From: Heligmosomoides polygyrus polygyrus
Lineage: Eukaryota; Nematoda; Chromadorea; Rhabditida; Heligmosomidae
Assembly: GCA_947396885.1 (NCBI GenBank)
Contig: OX377205.1
Span: 63,770,969 to 63,834,968, forward strand
DNA: 64,000 nucleotides
Direction of reading: 5' to 3'
Numbering within the stretch: position 1 is the stretch's first letter; every line of letters begins with the position of its first letter. The notes beneath the pieces are model-generated. The model was not told the DNA's origin, did not search any database, and worked only from the letters and a program-made list of their open reading frames with translations. Positions 56,400 to 64,000 of the stretch are shown here, piece by piece. Made by a program: the position numbers and the translations under genes.

Positions 56400-57913
56400 C
56401 TTGCGATCTTCCTGCTCGTCTGATTATTGATCCCTGTGTGACGGTTTAAGTGTATACTGATGATATAAAGATTTACGGGGCTTAAAATGATGACAATAAG
56501 GCTCATGTTTATCAAGCTTTATCAATCCATCAACAATATGATGGAGTGGGCCTACGCTTGGGAGCTACCTGTGAATTTTTCAAAAACATCAGTTTTCCAT
56601 ATTGGGAATTCGAACAACAACGAGTACAGTTTCAATAATTGCGTTCTGACCTCCATTTCCGAGGTTCGCGATCTTGGAGTTGTTTTAGATCATGGATTAA
56701 CTTTTGAAAATCACATTAACACTATTGTGCAGAAAGCTTTTACTACAGTTTTTTGATTTGCAGAAATATCAAGTGCACCGACAGCTCTATACTGATTAGT
56801 TTATACATATAAGTCGTATGTCATCCCTATTTTAGAGTACTGCTCTAATGTTTGGAGTGCTTTTACAAAAAAGTCTCAATCCAAAATTGAAAAAGTGCAA
56901 AAGACTTTCACGAAAAATTTATTTTATAGGTGTGCACGTACTTCAAGTGATTCACGAATGATACCTTATTATGAGGAAAGGCTTAGGCATTTCAACCTCA
57001 AGAGCCTTTACTATAGACGCGTATTCAGCGACCTAGTTTTCTGCTTTAAAGTTTTAAAAGTGAATCAAGACTTAGAGCTAGCAAATACTGGACTTTCTTG
57101 CCAACGCTGGGTTATCGTAATCATTACCGTTTTCACTACCCTAACGTGAAGAAAAAATATCGTGAGAAAGTCTTCAATTCGCTTTTCTATCGCGGTGCTC
57201 GCTGGCTGCAATTGTTGCCTACGAGCATATTAGATGCTCCAAATGCAAATGTTTTTCGAAGAAAGTTGAAGAAAATAGACCAACTCTCAACTCTGCATTT
57301 GGAGGACATTTCTTGATTTTATGCAGCATTGGTTCTCCTCTGTTGTCACACTTTACGTCGTAAATTTTATTGCAACTGCTGCCTTTTTCTACATTTTGTC
57401 CGCTTAGTGTTTAGTTTAGTAACCTACTCTGAGTTTGTTTATTCAACCTCCGTATTGCTGTTTACTTAACTCCCCAACTCTTTCCCTTGTTATCCTACCT
57501 TCTTTCTTCCTTTTTTGAATCAATATCAATCTTGCTGCCATTGTAAGCTTCTCATTTTGACCGTTTTCTACTGCTTCCCCTGGCAGCCGTCGTGTGGGCT
57601 TCAATGGGAGCGGCGGACCTACTAAGATGGTATCCGGAGCCGTTATCTCTCGCAGCTTGCAGTGTTGGCGGGCCACTGCTCGTTTCCCATTGAACTACCC
57701 ACTCCACGAACCCCTATGTACCTCTGCATTTTTGTCGTAATTTATTTGTATTGGCTCTCCTTGTTAGTTAAATTTACAGCTATCATCATATAACTAGGTT
57801 GTGTTGTTGAGGGATTTAGTTTTTGTTTGGTTTTTTAAACTGTTTTGAACTGTTTTGTTTACGCCGTGTCCATGTTGTTCATTTGATGATTATTACGCAC
57901 TATACAGTGCAAA

Positions 57914-57944
<31 letters not shown>

Positions 57945-57950
57945 ATATTT
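56400..57950 (+). mobile_element. CR1-like LINE-3, RT C-terminal part and 3' tail
   Basis: Resumes directly after the fold-back: LPARLIID, then Y-T-D-D (56453-56464, the YADD box). Next come MMEWAYAWELPVNFSKTSVF (56540), SEVRDLGVVLDHGLTFENHI (56660), KVQKTFTKNLFYRC (56900), LPTLGYRNHYRFHYP (57095) and ANVFRRKLKKI. Several frameshifts. The 3' UTR ends in an (AAAT)n run at 57911-57946, as expected of CR1-like tails. Confidence 0.82.
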
Positions 57951-58006
57951 TTTTTATTTAAACCTGTATGCATTTTCCCCCTTCTACGAGGTAGACAGCC
58001 ACATCA

Positions 58007-58205
58007 GGGGCAGATTCATCAACGACTTACAGCAATCTAACGGTGAAAGTGCTGCCAAAATCCCTGATAGCGCGGCTTATCAACACGCGATATGGTGAAG
58101 CATAGAAGCATTGCACCATATCGCTTGTTGATAAGCCACGCTATCAGGGATTTCGGTAGTATTTCCACCGTTAGGATGCAGTAAGTCGCTGATGAATCTG
58201 AACCC
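58007..58205. mobile_element. Fold-back MITE, about 90-bp arms
   Basis: Ends GGGGCAGATTCATCAACGAC and, inverted, GGGTTCAGATTCATCAGCGA. Arms run to CACGCGATATGGTG / CACCATATCGCTTG with a 16-bp loop. Placed just downstream of the LINE-3 tail. Confidence 0.75.
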
Positions 58206-58605
58206 AGGAAGTAACCGTATGTTGAAAATCGCATTATGATTTGTAACATAGTAATGATATTTCTGCTGCAGTTTTAGCCTCTAGCTCCCATTATGCATTA
58301 AGCAGAATTTATAATAAAATAAGACATTTTAAATTGCTATTATTCAATTATTATTAATTGAAAACAATAAATATTAATTAATCATCATACTATATAATAA
58401 TCCGCTAAGCGATGAGTCACACTATCGATCGACGGGATGAGTAATAAAGTAGGGGAAATTACGGGGACATTAAGGGGCACAAATTAAGGCAATAGCGGAA
58501 AATACCAAGACGCCTTCTACGTGCCTGGCGACTCAGTAGACGTGCCGGACATGTCGGCGACCGTGCATGGCGAGCCGTAGACGTGCCGAACACGTCGCCA
58601 ACTTC

Positions 58606-58880
58606 AGCCCTGGGGGTAATCGAGGTCGGTGAACATGACTATGAAGTTCGTTTTTAAAGTGTAGATCACCATCGATCGATATCGATCAAATTATCGATTT
58701 TTACAGATGTCGTCCAAGCGGTCCGAAACTTCAGTCCTTTGGGTAATCGAGGTCGCTGAACATGATTATGAACCTCGTTTTGAAGCGTAGATCACTATCA
58801 ATCGATATCGATCGATGTTATCGATTTTTTGCGGATGTCGTTCAAGCGGCACGAAGCTTCAGCCCTGGGGCTAATCGAGG
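58606..58880. repeat. Tandem repeat, period about 127 bp, ATCGAT-rich
   Basis: About 2.2 units starting at 58606, 58731 and 58860 (TAATCGAGGTCG, GAACATGA, GTAGATCAC, ATCGATATCGATC, GTCGTYCAAGCGG). The ATCGATATCGATC block is itself palindromic. Confidence 0.7.
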
Positions 58881-58883
58881 TCC

Positions 58884-59125
58884 TGACCGGTGACTTTCTC
58901 CCAGATTTAACCGATCGAGGTGGGGAGGGGGTGGGAAACACGCGGGTATTATGGCCGAAGGAGTGCTCCACATCAGGTGGAAAGTTTCAATGTGGAGGCC
59001 AGTATCGATCGATATTATCGATCACCTGACCTGACCGGTGGTTTTCTCCCAGATTTAACCGGTCAAGGTGGGGAGGGGGGGGGATGGGAGACACACTATG
59101 GCCGAAGGAGTGCTCCACAACAGTC
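58884..59125. repeat. Tandem repeat, period about 150 bp
   Basis: Two units sharing CTGACCGGTG, TTTTCTCCCAGATTTAACCG, AAGGTGGGGAGGGG and GGCCGAAGGAGTGCTCCACA. Confidence 0.65.
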
Positions 59126-59416
59126 TGAGGACGAAAGCACTGATTAACGCAAATGAATTACGTTTCTGAACAGTCTGAAGATAGTGCTGACGTCGAAGAG
59201 ATGTTGAGGATGGAGGGAGAGAGCTTGACGGCTTCACATCAAAGAACTACTCACCTGATCTTAAAGAATGTAGACCAAGGTTCGAAATTATTAAGGTTTT
59301 CAAATACCTCTTTTTACTGCTAAGGTGCCGAGAAGGCTGCACAAGCAGAGCAGCAGAGCTTGAAGTGACTTGGCTTAGTGACTCTCTAAGGTCGCACAAA
59401 GCGCGCAATTTCGAGG

Positions 59417-61654
59417 TAGGGGTGCACATTTAACGGTTAACGATTTAACGAATTTAACGAATTAACGGCATTTTTCGTTAAAATCCGGCTTAACGACTTA
59501 ACGGAAATTTCCAGGAATTTAACGAAATTTTTAACGGACTGTGTTCTCAATAAGTTGATCGTTTTTCTTCTTAATCTTCAACAGTATTACATGCCCTATC
59601 CTCCCGCCTAGGTATGCCCATGAAAAACTAGTGAAATCAGGCAAAGTAAACAAAAACAATCCGTTCTAGCACAACAGTAACAGCCTGTTCATATTCCACG
59701 ACGGGAGCGATTGGTCGGCCAGGCAAATCTTACGTATCGATTTTTGCTGGGCAATCGCAAATATCGATACGCATGATTAGCCTGGTCGATTCTCTAGCTC
59801 CATCGCTCCTGTCACGAAGTATAAAGACGCGCTGGCGAGAAGATATTGCGCTAAAATGCTCAACATTTTTAGGTTTGACGTATGGGCTTGCTCCCATAAC
59901 GTAAGTCACAGCACGCTGATCCTTTTATTTGCATTTCCATGCTAGTTTTCATACCTTCTATGGCGCATTTCAATTTCTAGGAGCAATGCGTTTAGGAGCT
60001 AGAAAAGTTCCTCGCCGAACCTCCGAGCACGCCAAAGAATCCACTAACCATAAAATGTTGGTCTGGCCCCTTCGGCCCCATCTGCCTATCCCTCATTGGA
60101 ACTGCTTATTCCGAAATGCATTTGTTTGTCATTTGGAACAATCGAGACATGTTTCGGCTGCTGGACGTATTTTAAATGATTGGCGAAGAACGCTATCATG
60201 AAACAATTCTGAAAAACTCTTTCCTGAACGTTAACAATCCACTGGTAGATTTTTAATTGCATTTTTTGGTTCCTTCGGCCAGAATAGGCTCGTAGGGAGT
60301 ACCCTTGTAGGGCAACCCAGTACAACTTCTTGTTTTATACGGAGATAGAAGTTTTATTCACCACCGTAATGTGTTCTACGCCAATGATGAGCTGATCTAG
60401 GCTATTTCTGATATCACTGGCAATTGGTTTTTCCTTAGAAGTGTTATAATATCAAGCAAGTGTAAAAACCTTCTAGAAGGTTCTCCAGAGTTCCACGCTA
60501 GGGGTATATAAGGCGCAGTCGCCGCGTCTAGCTACCAGTACAAGCTAAAATGGACCAAGGTCGAATTCGTACGTTCGTGTACTACGAGTGGCTGCTGGAA
60601 CGACACGGGCACCGCGGTCGCCAACATCTGCAGAGCGTGTAAGGAGGATGCAGTGTCTCAACGCACAGTCAGGCGCTGGTTCAATCGTTTCGAGAGCGGC
60701 GACACGAGCCTCGAGGACAGGGAACACCCGCTGAAGATCATGCTCTGCTGCTGCTGGGACGCCAAGGGCATGCTGTACTTCGAACTACTCCCGAAAGGCA
60801 GGACGGTCACCGCCTCCATCTACACCGATCAGCTCGAGAAACTAGCCGCCACCATCCGAGAAAAGCGTCCCCGACGGGCCTCGGTCCACCTGCTGCACGA
60901 CAACGCGCGCCCCACGTGGCGAAGGAGACCCAGCAGAAGACGGCGACGCTCGGCTGGGAGACGGTTGCCCATCTGCCGTATTCCCCGGACCTCGCCTCCT
61001 ACCACTTGTTCCGCCCGCTGAAGCACCATTTGGCCGGAAGAAAATTCACCAACTACGACAACCTCAAATCCGGCATCGCGGACTTCTTCGAGTCGCAGCC
61101 CCCGGAGTTCTGGGCGAAGGGCATCGGCGACCTGCCCAATCGATGGGCCACTGTTGTGGATAACTGTGGTGATTATATTGCTAATTAGAGTTGTTTTTCA
61201 ATAAAGTTGAAAAAAATTAAAAATGATGAAATTTTCGGAGAAGAACTATTGGACAGCCTGGTACATGCTCCTGTAACAGCAAAACACAAAACGGTTTCGC
61301 AGAGAGCTATGAAAGGGAGGGACTCCGGAGTCCGCCTGATTTAACGTTAGCCCTAGTTCGCTGCTGAAGCCGGTTTATTTTGCTGCTCGCTCTTTGTTGG
61401 TAGTGAATTGCTTATGTTCTACATTGGGTTGCACTGCAGTATGTAACATTGCATTCGTTGAACTTTAGTTGTTCACCTGTTGAAGTGGGAAGATAAAATG
61501 TTTATCTGATTTTTTCAATTGAAATTATAGCTCACAGCTAATAGCTAATTAAGCTTTAACGAAATTTAACGATTTACCGGAATTTTAACGAAAAATTTCC
61601 GTTAAAAAAATCTTTAGAAAAAATTTAACGCCCAGAACTTTGTGTGCACCCTTG
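59417..61654. mobile_element. Non-autonomous hAT element, family IV, carrying a mariner
   Basis: 2,238 bp. Ends TAGGGGTGCACATTTAACGG and, inverted, CAAGGGTGCACACAAAG. Imperfect 8-bp duplications TTTCGAGG (59409-59416) / GTTCGAGA (61655-61662). Subterminal TTAACG words are repeated more than ten times on each side. A mariner element lies inside (60310-61261). No hAT transposase. Confidence 0.65.
60310..61261 (+). mobile_element. GC-rich mariner element, internally deleted
   Basis: 952 bp with TA duplications (60308-60309, 61262-61263). Ends GGGCAACCCAGTACAACTTC and, inverted, CCAGGCTGTCCAATAGTTCT. A TATA box (TATATAAGG, about 60505) precedes the ATG at 60550. The transposase keeps the second HTH (VSQRTVRRWFNRFESGD), then jumps by a deletion of about 100 codons, which removes the first catalytic Asp, to DAKGMLYFELLPKGRTVTAS. 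The second Asp is present (HDNARP). A frameshift follows. The third block reads SPDLASYHLF where SPDLAPSDYHLF is expected, so the third catalytic Asp is missing. Dead. Confidence 0.85.
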
Positions 61655-61662
61655 GTTCGAGA

Positions 61663-62924
61663 AACGCCTGTCGGCGTGTTGGAGCACTTGTACAATATAC
61701 CCCACCATAATATAAGTCAAGGATCATCTGTTCCTAACTACATTTCTAATGCTTATACATTTTTGGCTGCCTTCAATCAGCTGCTTTTTGTTTTCTGGGT
61801 GATCTTTCGGTTCACATATAGAGCCGCAGTATAGACCTGTCTTCCTTTCCCACATTTTTAGTATGGTTGAATCATTATCTCGAGAGTAATATCTTTCCCA
61901 GCTTTCAAAAATTATGAGGTATTTCAGAAACAGCATTATTTACAGAGCAGTCAAATCACCTCAGTTTTTATACTCTTGTTGTCTTCTTGATTTAGTTTAT
62001 CCTTGTTCTTTTTACTGCGTTCTGACATCATGATGGTGTTCTTCCTTCATTGCTCTTGACATTTTTTCAGTGTGGCGCACACATGTGTGCATGAAATAAA
62101 TAAATAAATAATCTGGTCGACTTGGATTTTTGGTTTGAGGGTGTGACAGCCGAGCCTGTTCGAGTCGCATTCTGTAGAGTTCCTTGAGGGAAGCATCGTC
62201 CTTGGCGTTAGCGATAGGGAGAGGCAACATGTGTCGACGGCGAATACCCCTTGCTTCGAGAAGCCTTGTTATCATTTTTACAGTAAGTTCTCAGAAAGAA
62301 GACACTTTCGATTAGCAACCTAACAATATAACAAGCGTTAAATGTTTAATAAACCTATTAAGCCGATTACCCATGATAAGTGAGATCCATCAGTGTGCGC
62401 CGCACAAGATGTTGTGGTTGAATACGACTTTAAAAATTCGACAAAAGTACTGAGGGCATATGCAGTAACTAAGTAGTAAGTAAGTAGACAACTGGCATTA
62501 TAAACGGCTTTCGTGAAGCAAAAGTCCCTCGTTGATGCAGTAATTGTCGATATGTTTGATTCCTTCAATATGGTCGCCAGCACCACTGACCTTTCAAATG
62601 ATAACTCTTATTTATTTATTTCATTTTATTGCCTCTCGATTTAAGTAGTCACATTCAGGATCCTAACCCGCATACGAAAGGGCGTCAAGAAAAGTGTTCT
62701 TTTCTTACGAGTGAGGTTTTTTCGACATGCACTACGCTTTTAAGGGAAGGGGCGCATGTGTAATTGGAGGGACGATGACCACCGTTGCTGCAGCACCCTG
62801 ACATGCACAAATTGCCCTATCCTTGTAACTCTTCCCAGGAAACGTAGTTCCTCTGTGGGAAGGTCTCCCTACCGTCCTAGATTTCAAATCGCTTAGCTTA
62901 TTGTTGAACGTCAGCAACGCTTAC
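61663..62924. other. Large cuticlin intron, 5' part
   Basis: A LINE-type tail (AAATAAATAAATAAATAA, about 62093) ends a plus-strand segment (about 61900-62110) of unknown origin. A minus-strand open frame (62119-62275, ITRLLEARGIRRRHMLPLP) is unrecognised. The missing ZP exon was not found here. Confidence 0.4.
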
Positions 62925-63031
62925 CCGTCGTAGTCAACTACCGCGTGATCCTCGCCGTCGCCGTCTGTGACGAAGCACTTCTTCACCAACATCCCCATGT
63001 CCGGTGGGTTGCACTCCCAGACGTGGTACAC
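62925..63031 (-). CDS. Cuticlin-like ZP protein, middle ZP exon
   Basis: 107 nt from GATTATTCTAG|GTG to GACGG|GTAAGC. It encodes VYHVWECNPPDMGMLVKKCF and VTDGDGEDHAVVDYDG. The pattern (W-x-C, D-x-G-M-L-V, C-[FY]-V-x-D-G, ending in D-x-x-G before a Cys) is typical of the start of ZP-C in cuticlins. It leaves two bases (GG), so the next exon must begin with one base then Cys. That exon, expected to be about 25-35 codons, was not found between 51,159 and 62,924. Confidence 0.85.
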
Positions 63032-63090
63032 CTAGAATAATCAGCAGTGATGGCCTGAATCCTTTCGGCAGGAGCCTGTAGCTCGCCTAC

Positions 63091-63205
63091 CGTTTCTCCT
63101 ACGTTAGCGAATGTGAGAGTGGGTCCATTCGGCGAGTCTCTTCGGACGGAGTACTCGCACTTTGGCATCGTCATCGAGTCCTGTAGCTCGGTTGTCGGCA
63201 GACTA
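63091..63205 (-). CDS. Cuticlin-like ZP protein, ZP linker exon
   Basis: 115 nt from GAATTACAG|T to GAAACG|GTAGGC. One base completes a Ser codon. It then reads SLPTTELQDSMTMPKCEYSV and RRDSPNGPTLTFANVGET, which fits the conserved cuticlin segment (MPxCxYxxRxDSPxGPxLxFAxVG) between the ZP-N and ZP-C halves. Phases join both neighbours exactly. Confidence 0.9.
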
Positions 63206-63459
63206 CTGTAATTCCCTAGTGTTAGAGAGAATCAGATGGGTTTTTGACAGTTAACGAGATATGCTGTGTCTCCACTTTGGAAAGACGGATTCAGAATTGC
63301 ACTGTGAACTCGTTTCAGGTCTCATTCCAGTCCGCAGAACAAGTACTACATTCTACCACAGAAGGATTTTTGAATGAATGAATAATGCGATGTGAAGGAA
63401 GCCTGAGTAATGTCCACTATGCTACTGAACCACACCCGCCCCACCACACCAAGACGTAC

Positions 63460-63605
63460 CTCACGTCGATGGACTGGCTGACAATCGAATCTGGCTCCAT
63501 GTAGAAACACTTGACATGGAATGCCCGATCGTTCTTCGTGATGAAGCCGGCAGGATGAAATGAGACCAGCACTGTCACGACGAAGTTCACCCCTCTTGGA
63601 TTTGC
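63460..63605 (-). CDS. Cuticlin-like ZP protein, ZP-N exon
   Basis: 146 nt from GTTTGCAG|GCA to GTGAG|GTACGT. It encodes ANPRGVNFVVTVLVSFHPAG then FITKNDRAFHVKCFYMEPD and VSQSIDV. The NPRG...VSFHP and F-[IV]-TK-x-DRA-[FY]-x-V-x-CFYME blocks are diagnostic of nematode cuticlin ZP-N domains. Leaves two bases, matched by the next exon. Confidence 0.92.
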
Positions 63606-63656
63606 CTGCAAACTCCAGATATTAGACTAGAAGAACGAATTCCAGACGACACTCAC

Positions 63657-63800
63657 TGATCGCAGTCGTTGCATTCCACATTTTCCTAGCGGTAGTGAGT
63701 AAGAATTGGAGCCGTTGTTGGCGTAAGACTGACGACAGGACTTGTCCTTCGCTCGACCCTTAACCGTCTCTGAGCTTTTCGTGAAAGAAGATGCCTTCAA
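63657..63800 (-). CDS. Cuticlin-like ZP protein, first exon in window (ZP-N)
   Basis: 144 nt (48 codons, phase 0) from CTCTCCCTCAG|TTG to ATCA|GTGAGT. It encodes a basic stretch (TKSSETVKGRAKDKSCRQ), then SNSYSLPLGKCGMQRLRS. The last part is the conserved L-x-x-G-x-CGMxRxR segment that precedes NPRG in cuticlins. More 5' exons, including the signal peptide, must lie beyond the window edge. Taken together this is a secreted or membrane-anchored cuticle-assembly protein of the cut/cutl family. I do not assign a specific member. Confidence 0.85.
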
Positions 63801-64000
63801 CTGAGGGAGAGTGCAGGCCCCAAATATGAAGTGAAAAGTTGAGGCAGAAGTGGTACTAAGAGTGTGATGCGACGGATCAGGTGGACACGAAGTGAGTGAA
63901 AAGAAAAATTAGGCAGCAGCTAAATGGCCGGGAACGGAAGAAGGAAAGGAACTAGGATAGAAACGAAAGGTGCAGGGTCAGGGAGGAAGAACTGGAGCAG
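63801..64000. other. Intron sequence upstream of the first cuticlin exon in the window
   Basis: On the minus strand it is pyrimidine-rich, leading into the CTCTCCCTCAG acceptor. No coding signal. Confidence 0.5.

Noticed and set aside
62119..62275. Minus-strand frame ITRLLEARGIRRR... as the missing cuticlin exon
   Set aside because: It lacks the expected starting Cys and ZP motifs and its splice borders do not fit the required phase.
1..64000. CRISPR arrays, bacterial operons, rRNA or tRNA genes
   Set aside because: No regularly spaced short direct repeats, no tRNA cloverleafs or rRNA segments recognised. The gene structure is eukaryotic.

Overview
This is eukaryotic DNA, almost certainly from a nematode and most like a clade V strongylid or hookworm-type genome. 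The evidence is the gene content and architecture. Two host genes, both on the minus strand, are broken into short exons with short nematode-style splice acceptors (TTTCAG, TTTTTAG). One of them encodes a ZP-domain cuticlin-type cuticle protein. Two families of nematode RTE retrotransposon are also present. No prokaryotic operons, rRNA, tRNA or CRISPR array were seen. The species call is inference.

Host gene 1 (minus, about 16.5 kb down to 0.76 kb) encodes a protein with an N-terminal SUMO-interacting-type motif followed by C2H2 and other Cys/His zinc fingers. I rebuilt ten exons by hand (16360-16489, 7565-7716, 7312-7460, 7196-7238, 4718-4945, 4360-4502, 4040-4156, 1624-1795, 1390-1547, 756-851). 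Their splice phases agree at every junction except 7/8, where an exon may be missing. Intron 1 (8.6 kb) is packed with transposons: a Tc1-like element with two inverted 3' ends, a degenerate RTE carrying a PIF/Harbinger-type MITE and a hAT element, and two inverted-repeat MITEs.

Host gene 2 (minus, from beyond 63.8 kb down to 49.07 kb) is a ZP-domain cuticlin with a furin-type site and a C-terminal membrane anchor. Six exons are located (63657-63800, 63460-63605, 63091-63205, 62925-63031, 51069-51158, 49072-49344). One exon inside the 11.8-kb intron was not found.

Between the genes (about 17-49 kb) lies a repeat-dominated region: hAT and PIF/Harbinger-like MITEs, a degenerate mariner (23252-24503), two CR1-like LINE pieces (25.2-29.2 kb), a broken Gypsy LTR retrotransposon (29166-34882), and a nested stack. 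In that stack an old mariner copy is split by RTE-A (about 35.18-43.53 kb). RTE-A itself contains a hAT element, a tandem PIF MITE pair with another hAT inside, and a second RTE (RTE-B, 40269-42347). A different RTE (RTE-D) lies at 44.5-48.0 kb.

The most striking object is a 4,584-bp fold-back element at 51814-56397, inside the large cuticlin intron. It has terminal inverted repeats, a TA target duplication, arms of about 2.1-2.3 kb and no recognisable coding capacity. It sits exactly between two conserved reverse-transcriptase motifs of a CR1-like LINE. Its central module also occurs inside an unrelated MITE at 31 kb. Every transposon ORF seen is frameshifted, truncated or missing a catalytic residue, so no autonomous element is intact in this window.
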